64,000 bases of DNA, from NCBI GenBank assembly GCA_021741245.1, contig JAIOYF010000003.1, forward strand, positions 62,001 through 126,000. The letters run 5' to 3'. Source of the stretch: Paracoccaceae bacterium (GTDB lineage: Bacteria > Pseudomonadota > Alphaproteobacteria > Rhodobacterales > Rhodobacteraceae). Shown piece after piece: positions 8,161 through 17,217 of this stretch; within the stretch, counting starts at the first letter, position 1, and each line of letters begins with the position of its first letter. Position numbers and translations under genes: made by a program. A model generated the notes under the pieces. The model saw only the letters and a list, made by a program, of their open reading frames with translations. It had not been told where the DNA came from and did not search any database.

Positions 8161-9150
8161 ATGCGCGCCTTGCTGATGGAAAAGGGTGATGATGGTGTAG
8201 CAAAGGCACGTATTGCGGATTTGCCAGATGACAGTCTTCCGGCAGGGGACGTGACCGTTCGGGTGGAGTTCTCGACGCTGAACTATAAAGATGGGCTGTG
8301 CCTTTCGGCAAATGGTGGCGGCCTTGTGCGCAATTACCCCCATGTGCCGGGCATTGATTTTGCTGGCGTGGTCGAAGCGTCGGATGATTCCCGTTATGCG
8401 CCCGGTGACCGTGTCGTCTTGACCGGCTGGCGCGTGGGCGAGGCCTATTGGGGCGGCTACGCCACCTTGGCGCGGGTCAAGGCTGATTGGCTCGTGCCGC
8501 TGCCAGACGGGCTGACCGCGCGTCAGGCGATGGCAGTGGGCACGGCCGGATTTACCTCGATGTTGGCGGTGATGGCGCTGGAAGATCATGGCCTTACCCC
8601 GGACAAGGGCGAAGTGTTGGTCACGGGCGCGGCTGGCGGCGTCGGGTCGGTTGCGGTGGCGATTTTGGCCCGGCTTGGCTATCAGGTTGCTGCGGTCACG
8701 GGGCGGCCCGAAACGGAAAGCTATCTTCGCGATCTTGGGGCCGCGCGGATCATTGCGCGGGACGAACTGGCCGAGACAGTCAAGCGCCCGCTGGAGGCCG
8801 AAACTTGGGCCGGATGTGTGGATGCCGTCGGGGGTGCCATGTTGGCGCGGGTTCTGGGGCAAATGAAATATCAGGCCTCCGTTGCGGCGGTCGGCCTTGC
8901 TGGCGGGGCTGCTTTGCCTGCCTCGGTCGTTCCGTTCTTGCTGCGCGGGGTAAACCTTTTGGGGATCGACTCGGTGATGCGCCCTTATGCGGATCGGGTG
9001 CGTGCTTGGGACCGGATCGCCAGCGATTTGCCGATGGAAAAACTGGAAAACATGATCCGTCCGGCAACCTTGTCCGATTTGCCGGAACTGGGGGCCGCCA
9101 TCTTGAAGGGTGGCGTGCAGGGCCGGGTTGTCGTGGATGTGACGGCCTGA
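8161..9150 (+). CDS. acuI: Acrylyl-CoA reductase (NADPH), AcuI/YhdH family
   Basis: 329-residue zinc-free medium-chain dehydrogenase of the YhdH/AcuI subgroup. It reduces acryloyl-CoA to propionyl-CoA with NADPH, detoxifying acrylate from DMSP cleavage or 3-hydroxypropionate metabolism. Seen here: STLNYKDGLCLS near the N-terminus, VPGIDFAGVV, the nucleotide-binding loop VLVTGAAGGVGSVAV, and LLGIDSVM, all AcuI-like. Length matches the family. GGGAG precedes the ATG. No DMSP lyase or dmdA gene is in the window, so the physiological source of acrylate is unknown. Confidence 0.85.
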   Translation: MRALLMEKGDDGVAKARIADLPDDSLPAGDVTVRVEFSTLNYKDGLCLSANGGGLVRNYPHVPGIDFAGVVEASDDSRYAPGDRVVLTGWRVGEAYWGGYATLARVKADWLVPLPDGLTARQAMAVGTAGFTSMLAVMALEDHGLTPDKGEVLVTGAAGGVGSVAVAILARLGYQVAAVTGRPETESYLRDLGAARIIARDELAETVKRPLEAETWAGCVDAVGGAMLARVLGQMKYQASVAAVGLAGGAALPASVVPFLLRGVNLLGIDSVMRPYADRVRAWDRIASDLPMEKLENMIRPATLSDLPELGAAILKGGVQGRVVVDVTA

Positions 9151-9177
9151 GCGGATCGGCCGGAAAAGGAAAACAAG

Positions 9178-10401
9178 ATGTTGGATATGGATTTCGTCCG
9201 GGCCCAGTTCCCGGCCTTTCAAAGCCCGGTGCTCAGCAGCCACGCGTTTTTTGAGAATGCTGGCGGCAGCTATCCCTGCCAGCAGGTCGTGGACCGGCTC
9301 ACGCGGTTTTACACGCACCGCAAGGTGCAACCTTATGGGCCCTATCCGGGGGCGCAGGCGGGCGGGGCAGAGATGGACGAGGCGCGCACGCGCCTGTCTG
9401 CCATGATGGGCGTTGCCCCAAAGGAAGTGTCCTTTGGCCCCTCGACCAGTGCCAATACCTACGTCTTGGCGCAGGCCGTGCGCCAGTGGCTGCGCGGGTC
9501 GAACGCTGCAATCATCGTGACCAACCAAGACCATGAGGCAAACTCGGGTGTCTGGCGTCGCTTGGCCGATGAGGGGATTGAGGTGCGCGAATGGCAGCTT
9601 GATCCCGCGACCGGATCGCTTGATCCGGCGGACCTGACAGCGCTTGTGGCTGATGGTCGGGTAAAACTGCTGTGCTTTCCGCATTGTTCCAACGTGATTG
9701 CCGAGATCAACGATGTGGCGGCGATCACAGCCATTGCCCGTGCAGCTGATGTGCGCACGGTGGTCGATGGTGTCAGCTATGCGCCGCATGGATTTCCGGA
9801 TGTTCCGGCCTTGGGCTGCGACGCCTATCTCTTTTCGGCCTACAAGACCTTTGGCCCGCATCAGGGGATCATGGTTTTGCGTGAAGCCTTTGGGATGGAG
9901 CTGCCAGGGCAGGCGCATTACTTCAACAATGCAACACTCTACAAGCGCCACACCCCGGCCGGCCCGGATCATGCCCAGATCGCGGCCTGTGCCGGGATGG
10001 CAGATTATGTCGATGCGATCGCTGCCCATCATGGCTTTGGCGGTGACGCACTGGCCCGCAATCGCGGGGTGCACGATTTGATGCGGGCGCAGGAAATTGC
10101 GATTATCGCCCCACTGCTGGACTATTTGGCCGGTCGCAACGATGTGCGGCTTTTGGGGCCCCGTGATGCGACACGCCGCGCGCCAACGGTCGCGGTAGAG
10201 CTTGACCGCGCTGCCGAACCGGTATCCGAAGCCTTGGGCCGTGAGGGGATCGCCTGTTGGGCCGGGGATTTCTATGCCGTGCGGCCATTGCAGGCCTTGG
10301 GGATTGATCTGGACAAGGGCGTCTTGCGGATGAGTGCTGCGCATTATACCAGCCCGCAAGATGTTTCCCGCCTTATCACTGCCTTGGACAGGGTCTTGTA
10401 G
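9178..10401 (+). CDS. Class V aminotransferase-fold protein, cysteine-desulfurase-like
   Basis: 407-residue PLP-dependent fold-type I protein. The Schiff-base lysine is in SAYKTFGPHQG. FFENAGGSYPCQQVV near the N-terminus and TNQDHEANSGVWRRL match the cysteine-desulfurase-like group typified by Vibrio VC1184 rather than true IscS/SufS. I do not see the mobile cysteine loop of a real desulfurase, so sulfur transfer should not be assumed. It is 27 bases after acuI on the same strand with AAGGA as ribosome-binding site, so the two are probably co-transcribed. Confidence 0.82.
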   Translation: MLDMDFVRAQFPAFQSPVLSSHAFFENAGGSYPCQQVVDRLTRFYTHRKVQPYGPYPGAQAGGAEMDEARTRLSAMMGVAPKEVSFGPSTSANTYVLAQAVRQWLRGSNAAIIVTNQDHEANSGVWRRLADEGIEVREWQLDPATGSLDPADLTALVADGRVKLLCFPHCSNVIAEINDVAAITAIARAADVRTVVDGVSYAPHGFPDVPALGCDAYLFSAYKTFGPHQGIMVLREAFGMELPGQAHYFNNATLYKRHTPAGPDHAQIAACAGMADYVDAIAAHHGFGGDALARNRGVHDLMRAQEIAIIAPLLDYLAGRNDVRLLGPRDATRRAPTVAVELDRAAEPVSEALGREGIACWAGDFYAVRPLQALGIDLDKGVLRMSAAHYTSPQDVSRLITALDRVL

Positions 10402-10462
10402 ACCGGTCGCCGCCGCAGTTTTGGGGGAAGGCAAGTTTTTTTGCCGCGTCCGGGTCTGTCTT

Positions 10463-10492
10463 TGATCCGATTGGCTGGGTGATACGTAAACC
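10463..10492 (+). promoter_or_regulatory. Possible ECF sigma (RpoE-like) promoter for phr-cfa
   Basis: TGATCC at 10463-10468 followed 17-18 bases later by GTAAAC (10486-10491). In Rhodobacter sphaeroides the singlet-oxygen sigma factor RpoE uses a TGATCC-type -35 and a TAA-containing -10. There it controls phrA and the adjacent cyclopropane synthase gene, the same gene pair found here. Confidence 0.55.
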
Positions 10493-10517
10493 TTTCTAAA
10501 GAAATGAGCCGTCGCCA

Positions 10518-11930
10518 ATGACCGATGCCCCTCTAATTCTGTGGTTCCGTCGGGATTTGCGCGTGTCAGATCATCCGATGCTGTCGCAGGCTGTCAAAAC
10601 GGGCCGCCCCCTGATCCCGGTGTTTATTCTGGACCCCGAGACCGAGGGTTTGGGCGCCGCCCCGAAATGGCGGCTTGGTCTGGGGGTGGAGGCTTTTGCA
10701 CAAACCCTAGACAGTTTGGGCGCGCGTCTGATCTTGCGTCGGGGTGCCGCGCGTGAGGTGTTGGAACGCCTGATCGCTGAAACCGGAGCCACAGGTGTGT
10801 GGTGGTCGCGGCTTTACGATCCGGCTAGCGTTGCGCGCGATACCGAGGTCAAGGCGCGCCTGAAGTCCCTTGGCTTTGACGCCCGCAGCTTTGATGGGCA
10901 CCTGTTGCGCGAGCCTTGGACGGTTGAAACGGGGCAGGGCGGCTATTATCGAGTCTACACGCCGTACTGGCGCGCCGTTCGGGACCGCGCCGTGCCCGAG
11001 GCTGCGGCCGCAATCTCGCGCATGCACGCGCCCGAGGTGTGGCCCGCGTCCGAGAGTTTGCCGCACTGGGCGCTTGCAAAGGCGATGATGCGCGGCGCGA
11101 CCATCGTGGCGCCCCACCTGCATATTGGTGAGGCGGCCGCCTTGGCGCGGCTGGATCGCTTTGTTCAGGGGCCGATTGCGCACTACGCCCAAGCGCGCGA
11201 TCTGCCCGCCGAGGATGCCACTTCGGGCCTGTCCGAAAATCTTGCCTATGGCGAAATCGGCCCAAGAGCCATCTGGCATGCAGGCTGGCGCGCGATGCAA
11301 GAAGGGAAGGCAGGGGCCGAAACCTTTCTAAAGGAATTGGTCTGGCGCGAATTCGCGTATCATCTTATGCATCACACCCCCCATATCACCCAGTCGAACT
11401 GGAAAGTTGAGTGGGACGGTTTTGCATGGCGCGAGGATAACAAGGATGCCGAATACTGGCGGCGGGGCCTGACCGGAGAGCCCTTTGTCGATGCCGCCAT
11501 GCGCGAGATGTATGTGACGGGACGCATGCACAACCGGGCGCGCATGATTGTGGCAAGCTACCTGACCAAGCATCTGTTGACCCATTGGAAGGTAGGCCTG
11601 GATTGGTTCGCGGATTGTCTTGTGGATTGGGACCCGGCGGCCAATGCGATGGGGTGGCAATGGGCGGCGGGGTCCGGTCCCGATGCCTCGCCGTTCTTTC
11701 GGATCTTCAACCCGGCGACGCAGGTGGAAAAGTTCGATCCGCGCGCCGAATATCGTCACCGTTTCATTGCAGAACTCAGCCGCAAACCTGGACAGTTGGC
11801 GCTGTCATACTTTGATGCCGTGCCGCAATCCTGGGCGCTTTCACCGACCCGACCCTATCCCAAGCCCTTGATCGACTTGGCTGAGGGACGAAATCGTGCA
11901 CTTGATGCATATACGCGACGAAACTCTTGA
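10518..11930 (+). CDS. phr: Deoxyribodipyrimidine photolyase (CPD photolyase, class I)
   Basis: 470-residue photolyase/cryptochrome protein that repairs UV-induced cyclobutane dimers using light and FADH-. The N-terminal antenna domain starts LILWFRRDLRVSDHPML. The C-terminal FAD domain has LVWREFAYHLMHHTP, TGRMHNRARMIVASYLTKHL and MGWQWAAGSGPDASPFF, the dimer- and FAD-binding motifs. Length is standard. It is followed 58 bases later by cfa on the same strand. The Shine-Dalgarno sequence is weak. An RpoE-type promoter candidate lies upstream, which would tie expression to photo-oxidative stress. Confidence 0.95.
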   Translation: MTDAPLILWFRRDLRVSDHPMLSQAVKTGRPLIPVFILDPETEGLGAAPKWRLGLGVEAFAQTLDSLGARLILRRGAAREVLERLIAETGATGVWWSRLYDPASVARDTEVKARLKSLGFDARSFDGHLLREPWTVETGQGGYYRVYTPYWRAVRDRAVPEAAAAISRMHAPEVWPASESLPHWALAKAMMRGATIVAPHLHIGEAAALARLDRFVQGPIAHYAQARDLPAEDATSGLSENLAYGEIGPRAIWHAGWRAMQEGKAGAETFLKELVWREFAYHLMHHTPHITQSNWKVEWDGFAWREDNKDAEYWRRGLTGEPFVDAAMREMYVTGRMHNRARMIVASYLTKHLLTHWKVGLDWFADCLVDWDPAANAMGWQWAAGSGPDASPFFRIFNPATQVEKFDPRAEYRHRFIAELSRKPGQLALSYFDAVPQSWALSPTRPYPKPLIDLAEGRNRALDAYTRRNS

Positions 11931-11988
11931 GGCGCGCACGCGTATCTGAAAGTGTAAACGCAAACAGACAATTCCCCGGGGAGGGAAG

Positions 11989-13203
11989 ATGGAATTTCTG
12001 ACGACGACCAAAGGTCAAAAAGACCTGCCGCGCTATTTCAACACCGCCTTCGAGGTGGCTCGAAAGCTTGGCGAGGGCCGGTTGGATTTTGTGCTGCCCG
12101 ATGGCCGCCGATTCAGGCTTGAGGGACGCAAACCCGGCCCCGTGGCCGAGATTGCCATTCACGACAACGACCTTTTCGCTCGGATGATCCGCGAGGGTGA
12201 TCTTGGCTTTTGCGACGCCTATCTTGATGGCAGTTGGTCCTCGCCGGATTTGCAGGCCTTTCTGGATCTGATCCAACTGCCTGCAAATACCGTTGTTAGC
12301 GACGGCTACCCTGGAATGGGACTTGTCCGCGCGATGGAAAAAATGCGGTTCTGGTTGCAATCGAATTCTAAAAAGCAGGCCAAAAAGAACATTCAGGCCC
12401 ATTATGACCTTGGCAATGATTTCTATCGCCTCTGGCTGGATGACAGCATGACCTATTCCAGCGCCCTGTTTCACACCGGGCAGGAAAGTCTGGAAAAGGC
12501 GCAAGAACAAAAATACGCCAGCATGGTTGATCAGATGGGTTCGGTTCCCGGCGATCACGTGCTGGAAATCGGCTGTGGATGGGGCGGGTTTGCGGAATAT
12601 GCGGCCCGTGAACGGGGGCTAAGGGTCACCTGCCTGACCATCAGTCAGGCGCAATTTGACTATGCTGTGGATCGCATTGCCAAGGCGGGCCTGTCAGACC
12701 GGGTTGAGATCAAATTGCAAGACTACCGCGACGAACAAGGCACCTATGACGGGATCGCCAGCATCGAGATGTTCGAAGCGGTGGGTGAAAAATACTGGCC
12801 CGTCTATTTCAATACACTGCGCGAACGCCTGAAACCCGGTCGGCATGCCACGCTTCAGATCATAACGGTTCCCGATAGCCGCTGGCATATCTATAAACGC
12901 GGCGTGGATTTCATACAGAAATACATCTTCCCCGGTGGCATGTTGCCTGCCCCCGGTGTGTTGAAAGCCGAGGTGGAGCGGGCCGGTCTGCGGGTCAAAC
13001 ACTCCATCGAGTTTGGCGAAAGCTACAGCCAAACCCTGCGCCGCTGGCATGAGGTGTTCAATGACCGTTGGGAAGATGTGGCCAAGCAGGGCTTTGACGA
13101 AAGATTCCGCCGGATGTGGAACTTTTATCTGACCTCTTGCGCTGGTGCGTTTCGCGGCGGAAACTGTGATGTGACTCAAATTACCGTGACGCGCCCGTCG
13201 TAA
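11989..13203 (+). CDS. cfa: Cyclopropane-fatty-acyl-phospholipid synthase family methyltransferase
   Basis: 404-residue SAM-dependent enzyme that modifies unsaturated acyl chains in membrane phospholipids. Seen: YDLGNDFYRLWLDDSMTYSS, the SAM motif VLEIGCGWGGFAEYAA, and QKYIFPGGMLP, all hallmark motifs. GGGAGGGAAG precedes the ATG. In R. sphaeroides the homologue next to phrA belongs to the singlet-oxygen response and family members make furan fatty acid precursors as well as cyclopropanes, so the exact product is uncertain. Probably co-transcribed with phr. Confidence 0.93.
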   Translation: MEFLTTTKGQKDLPRYFNTAFEVARKLGEGRLDFVLPDGRRFRLEGRKPGPVAEIAIHDNDLFARMIREGDLGFCDAYLDGSWSSPDLQAFLDLIQLPANTVVSDGYPGMGLVRAMEKMRFWLQSNSKKQAKKNIQAHYDLGNDFYRLWLDDSMTYSSALFHTGQESLEKAQEQKYASMVDQMGSVPGDHVLEIGCGWGGFAEYAARERGLRVTCLTISQAQFDYAVDRIAKAGLSDRVEIKLQDYRDEQGTYDGIASIEMFEAVGEKYWPVYFNTLRERLKPGRHATLQIITVPDSRWHIYKRGVDFIQKYIFPGGMLPAPGVLKAEVERAGLRVKHSIEFGESYSQTLRRWHEVFNDRWEDVAKQGFDERFRRMWNFYLTSCAGAFRGGNCDVTQITVTRPS

Positions 13204-13227
13204 CGTAAGGGCCAAAGGGGAAGTTCA

Positions 13228-13674
13228 ATGCCCACAGCCGCCAAGTTGTTTTCTGCTATTGTTTTTGCCTGTGTTGCTTGGCTTGCAGCCCAACTTTACG
13301 CCGAAGCTCTGCCAGATGGTCGTCCAGCAGGTCTTTTGCGTGAAATCAGTGCCTTAGTCGGCGTGGTTTGCGGCTGGTTCATTATGGGCCGCTTTGCCCG
13401 GCGGGGGCGGGGTAGGGTTGAATCGATGGGAACCGGGGTGCGCACCTCGCTTTCGATTGTGGTCAGTCTTGTGCTGTTGTTCGCCGTCCGCGAGATGCTG
13501 CAACGCTCGGTCAAGGGGCGCTACGACTCGCCCATGGATGCCGTTTTGGGCATCTTTGAGCAGGCATTGATTCTGGGTGGCTCTGTCTTCCAGTTGGAGG
13601 TTCTGGCGGTGTTGCTGCTTGGCGGCCTGTTTGGGGGGGCCGTCGCCCATTGGGCGGCAGAAAACTGGAACTGA
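13228..13674 (+). CDS. trgA: TrgA family membrane protein
   Basis: 148-residue integral membrane protein with about four hydrophobic segments (near residues 5-22, 40-55, 75-92 and 115-140). It resembles TrgA, named from the Rhodobacter sphaeroides tellurite-resistance locus. TrgA's biochemical role is not established. The call is strengthened by the trgB-type gene directly downstream on the same strand. The ATG follows AAGGGGAAG. Confidence 0.8.
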   Translation: MPTAAKLFSAIVFACVAWLAAQLYAEALPDGRPAGLLREISALVGVVCGWFIMGRFARRGRGRVESMGTGVRTSLSIVVSLVLLFAVREMLQRSVKGRYDSPMDAVLGIFEQALILGGSVFQLEVLAVLLLGGLFGGAVAHWAAENWN

Positions 13675-13739
13675 ACGCTCTGCCATTTTTGCAGTTGGCA
13701 TAACGCTGCGAAACGGCACCGCCACCACTATAGGAACCC

Positions 13740-14870
13740 ATGATGGGCACACAATTCTTCCATGGCGCGTTGTGCCATCCCCCCGTGCTGTCCATCGTTC
13801 TTGGACATGAGGCGCAACCAATAGAGGCCAGCCTTTCAGGGCATCAGGTGTGCTGGGGCGAAGAGCATGCCTTTCCGATTTTGGTTCGTGATCCCGCCGC
13901 GTTACATCAGGTTCAGGGCGTGGCGCTGCGCGATCTCACAGAGCATGATCAGAACCGGATCGCCTATTTTCATGGCTGTTTTGGGCAGATCATGGGGGAG
14001 GTGACGATCTCCATCGGCGCGCAAAGGCAAAAGGCTAGTGCCTATTTCGGTCCCGACACGTCACCCACCGCCGCGGGGCATGGGGATTTCGCCATATGGC
14101 AGGCCCGCTTTGGCGACACTCTTGTCGCGACCGCCAAGGATATCATGCATGGTTTTGGGCAGGTCGCCCCGAATGTGATGCAGGACCGACAGGCGTCCCT
14201 TCTGGTGCGCGGTGCCAGCCGTGCCCGCGCAGAGACAGGGGCAGGCGATGCGGCATGTTCGGTCCGTCGCTTTGCCCAGCCTCAGGATGTCTTGGTCTCT
14301 GCAATCGCCAGTCCCTATGCAAACTTCTTTGCGGTCGAGGAATATGATCTGAGCTTTCGCCGTTTTGATGGCACCGACAGCGCATCCATAAAGCGGGCGG
14401 CCTTCATTTCCGGCGATGCCGTCACGGTCTTGCCCTATGATCCAAAGCGGGACCGGGTCTTGCTCGTCGAACAGTTCCGCACGGGCCCCCTTGCGCGGGG
14501 CGATCATCAGCCGTGGCAGTTGGAGGCGATTGCCGGGCGGATCGATCCGGGTGAAAGCCCCGAGGCCGCCGCGCGCCGTGAGGCAAGCGAAGAGGCCGCT
14601 TTGACCCTTGGCGACTTGCTGCAGGTGGCGCAATACTACCCCTCGCCGGGGGCGTTCAGCGAATATATCTTTTCCTATGTGGCCCTTGCGGACCTGCCCG
14701 ATGGTGCGGCAGGGGTGTTTGGGGTTGAGGAAGAGGCCGAAGATATCCGCGGCCACCTGATGGGGTTCGATGCCCTCATGTCGCTTATCACCCAAGGTGA
14801 GGTCGCGAATGCGCCGCTGATCCTGACAGCACTTTGGCTGCAACGCGAACGTGCCCGCCTGCGCGGCTGA
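13740..14870 (+). CDS. trgB: TrgB-like protein: gamma-glutamylcyclotransferase-like domain fused to a Nudix hydrolase
   Basis: 376 residues in two domains. The N-terminal part (about 1-145), beginning FFHGALCHPPVL, looks like the gamma-glutamylcyclotransferase/AIG2 fold. The C-terminal part (about 190-376) is a Nudix hydrolase of the ADP-ribose pyrophosphatase type, with Nudix box GRIDPGE-x7-REASEEAAL; the usual glycine near the end of the box is alanine. It pairs with trgA, as in the R. sphaeroides tellurite locus. The start may be the ATG at 13740 or the one at 13743. Catalytic activity of the first domain is not shown. Confidence 0.82.
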   Translation: MMGTQFFHGALCHPPVLSIVLGHEAQPIEASLSGHQVCWGEEHAFPILVRDPAALHQVQGVALRDLTEHDQNRIAYFHGCFGQIMGEVTISIGAQRQKASAYFGPDTSPTAAGHGDFAIWQARFGDTLVATAKDIMHGFGQVAPNVMQDRQASLLVRGASRARAETGAGDAACSVRRFAQPQDVLVSAIASPYANFFAVEEYDLSFRRFDGTDSASIKRAAFISGDAVTVLPYDPKRDRVLLVEQFRTGPLARGDHQPWQLEAIAGRIDPGESPEAAARREASEEAALTLGDLLQVAQYYPSPGAFSEYIFSYVALADLPDGAAGVFGVEEEAEDIRGHLMGFDALMSLITQGEVANAPLILTALWLQRERARLRG

Positions 14871-14913
14871 TGTCGATGCTGTTGCAGCAATGGCCCGCCC
14901 CCAGGAACGCGCC

Positions 14914-16083
14914 TCAAAGGTTCAGCTTTACCCATGCCGCATTGCGCGCCGACGACCTGATGCAGGCATCCACAAAGGCGACCCCTTCCACCCCTTCTTT
15001 CACCCCCGGAAAGGTGATCGCCGGATCAAGGGCGGTACCCTCACGTCGTGCAACAATGGCGCGCGCCACCTCGGCATAGATATTGGCAAATCCCTCCAGA
15101 TATCCCTCCGGGTGCCCGGCCGGAATGCGTGTTGTGCGCGCGGCGCTGTCCCCGGACCCGGCCCCGCCACGGGTCAGCCGATACTTGGGCTGACCAAGCG
15201 GGCCAACCATCAGGTAATTCGGGTTCTCCTGCTCCCATTCGATCCCTGCCTTGGTGCCATAAACCCGCAAGCGCAATCCGTTTTCCTGCCCTGCGGCCAC
15301 TTGGCTGCACCACAGCATTCCCCGCGCACCACCCTCATAGCGCAACAGCACATGGCCATTGTCATCCACCCGCCGCCCCGGGACAAAGGCCTGCAAATCG
15401 GCGGCCAGTTCCTGCACCGACAGGCCAGTGACGAAACCGGCAAGGTTGAAGGCATGGGTGCCGATATCGCCGGTTGATCCCCCTGCACCCGAGCGCGCCG
15501 GATCAGTGCGCCAATCCGCCTGCTTCTGGCCAGAGGCCTCGATGGGTTCGGCCAGCCAGTCTTGCGCATATTCTACCTGCATCAGACGGATTTCCCCCAG
15601 ATCGCCCGCCTCGACCATTGCCTTGGCCTGACGGATCATCGGGTAGCCGGTGTAATTATGCGTCAGCGCAAAGATCACATCCGACGCCTCAGCAGCCTTT
15701 GCCAGTTTCTTGGCCTCAGCCAAGGTATGGGTCAGGGGTTTGTCGCAAATGACATGGATCCCGCGCTTGAGAAATTGCAACGCCACCGGGGCATGCATGT
15801 GGTTGGGGGTCACGATGGCCACGGCCTCGATCCCATCCTTGCGCCGGGCTTCTTTTGTGGCCATCTCGGAAAAATCGGCATAAGCCCGCATCACGCCAAG
15901 GTCTGCTGCCGAAGCAAGTGACTTCTCCGCGCTCGACGAGAAGCACCCCGCGACCAACTCATATTGATCGTCAATGCGTGCCGCAATCCGATGCACCGCA
16001 CCGATGAACGCATCGCGCCCGCCGCCCACCATGCCCAACCGAATGCGCGGCGCCCGCGCCACATGTGCTGCCGTGATGGCCAT
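14914..16083 (-). CDS. Gfo/Idh/MocA family NAD(P)-dependent oxidoreductase
   Basis: 389-residue sugar or inositol dehydrogenase-type protein. The N-terminal Rossmann fold has RLGMVGGGRDAFIGAVHR, then VAIVTPNHMHAPVALQFL and the catalytic-region HVICDKPLT (lysine of the EKP/DKP motif). The C-terminal alpha/beta domain includes STGDIGTHAFNLAGFVTG. It is the last gene of the minus-strand unit lacI-isomerase-this gene. A copy of the dispersed repeat lies between it and the isomerase gene. GGAGCGGAG precedes its ATG. Probably oxidises a sugar released by the neighbouring glycosidases. Confidence 0.9.
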   Translation of the reverse strand: MAITAAHVARAPRIRLGMVGGGRDAFIGAVHRIAARIDDQYELVAGCFSSSAEKSLASAADLGVMRAYADFSEMATKEARRKDGIEAVAIVTPNHMHAPVALQFLKRGIHVICDKPLTHTLAEAKKLAKAAEASDVIFALTHNYTGYPMIRQAKAMVEAGDLGEIRLMQVEYAQDWLAEPIEASGQKQADWRTDPARSGAGGSTGDIGTHAFNLAGFVTGLSVQELAADLQAFVPGRRVDDNGHVLLRYEGGARGMLWCSQVAAGQENGLRLRVYGTKAGIEWEQENPNYLMVGPLGQPKYRLTRGGAGSGDSAARTTRIPAGHPEGYLEGFANIYAEVARAIVARREGTALDPAITFPGVKEGVEGVAFVDACIRSSARNAAWVKLNL

Positions 16084-16098
16084 AAACTCCGCTCCCGT

Positions 16099-16151
16099 CC
16101 TTCATCTGTTCATAAATATCCCACGGGGGTGCGGGGGTGTGAAACCCCCGC
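16099..16151 (-). repeat. Dispersed hairpin-plus-tail repeat, copy A
   Basis: On the minus strand a G/C-run hairpin (GGGGGT-TTCAC-ACCCCC) is followed by a second C run and then the conserved tail GATATTTATGAACAGATGAA (16120-16101). Identical tails occur at 27130-27149 and 61849-61868. Here the tail ends 17 bases before the ATG of the Gfo/Idh gene. Confidence 0.85.
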
Positions 16152-16161
16152 TTCCGCACCC

Positions 16162-17217
16162 TCAATCAAGCCCCAGCATCCGCCGGTTCACCGCCCGGTC
16201 CGTACCCGCACCTGCAAAATCGTCAAAGGCCTTTTCGGTCACCCGGATCATATGGGCACGCACGAACTCGGCCCCCTCACGCGCGCCGTCTTCGGGGTGT
16301 TTAAGGCAGCATTCCCATTCCACCACAGCCCAGCCGTCAAAGCCATATTGCGTGAGCTTTGAGAAGATGCCGCCGAAATCCACCTGCCCGTCGCCAAGGC
16401 TACGAAAGCGGCCAGCCCGGTTGACCCAAGATTGAAAGCCCCCGTAAACCCCTTGCCGCCCCGTCGGGTTCAACTCGGCATCCTTGACATGGAACATCCG
16501 GATGCGTTCATGATAGATATCGATATGCTCAAGGTAATCAAGATGTTGCAGCACATAGTGGCTGGGATCATAGAGCATGTTGGCCCGCGGATGCCCCCCG
16601 ACACGCTCCAAAAACATCTCAAAGCTGATCCCATCATGCAGATCTTCGCCGGGGTGGATTTCATAGCAGAGATCTACGCCACAGTCTTCTGCATGGTCCA
16701 AAATGGGCCGCCAGCGGCGGGCCAATTCATCAAAGGCTTCTTCGACCAACCCTGCCGGGCGTTGTGGCCAAGGATAGATATAGGGCCACGCCAAGGCCCC
16801 CGAAAAAGTGGCGTGTGCGTTTAGCCCAAGGTTTTTGGAGGCGGTGAGCGCCATTTTGACCTGATCCACCGCCCATTCTGCCCGCGCCTTTGGATTGCCG
16901 CGCACCGCAGGGGCGGCAAAGCCGTCAAACGCCGCATCATAGGCCGGATGCACGGCCACAAGCTGGCCCTGCAAATGGGTGGAAAGCTCGGTCACCGCGA
17001 TGCCCGATGCCGCCGCGATCCCCTTGATCTCATCACAGTAATCCTTTGAGCTGGCCGCCTTTTCCAGATCGAAAAGCCTGCCGTCCCAGCTTGGGATCTG
17101 CACGCCAACATAGCCGCAATCGGCGGCCCATCGGGTGATGGAGTCCCACGAATTGAAGGGGGCCTCGTCGCCCGCAAACTGTGCCAAGAAGAGTGCGGGG
17201 CCTTTGATGGTTTTCAT
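16162..17217 (-). CDS. Sugar phosphate isomerase/epimerase (AP endonuclease 2-type TIM barrel)
   Basis: 351-residue TIM-barrel protein of the xylose-isomerase-like family. Metal-binding acidic and histidine residues appear in VDLCYEIHPGEDLHDG, ANMLYDPSHYVLQ and MFHVKDAELNP, and the C-terminus carries GFDGWAVVEWECC. The ATG overlaps the lacI stop (ATGA), so the two are translationally coupled. Such enzymes often act with Gfo/Idh/MocA dehydrogenases on keto- or aldose sugars, matching the next gene. The exact substrate is unknown. Confidence 0.87.
   Translation of the reverse strand: MKTIKGPALFLAQFAGDEAPFNSWDSITRWAADCGYVGVQIPSWDGRLFDLEKAASSKDYCDEIKGIAAASGIAVTELSTHLQGQLVAVHPAYDAAFDGFAAPAVRGNPKARAEWAVDQVKMALTASKNLGLNAHATFSGALAWPYIYPWPQRPAGLVEEAFDELARRWRPILDHAEDCGVDLCYEIHPGEDLHDGISFEMFLERVGGHPRANMLYDPSHYVLQHLDYLEHIDIYHERIRMFHVKDAELNPTGRQGVYGGFQSWVNRAGRFRSLGDGQVDFGGIFSKLTQYGFDGWAVVEWECCLKHPEDGAREGAEFVRAHMIRVTEKAFDDFAGAGTDRAVNRRMLGLD

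Noticed and set aside
7981-10518. 845-codon open frame on the minus strand
   Set aside because: It lies antisense to acuI and the class V aminotransferase-fold gene, both with clear motifs and ribosome-binding sites. Its own translation is His/Arg/Gln-rich without motifs, as expected of an antisense frame in G+C-rich DNA.
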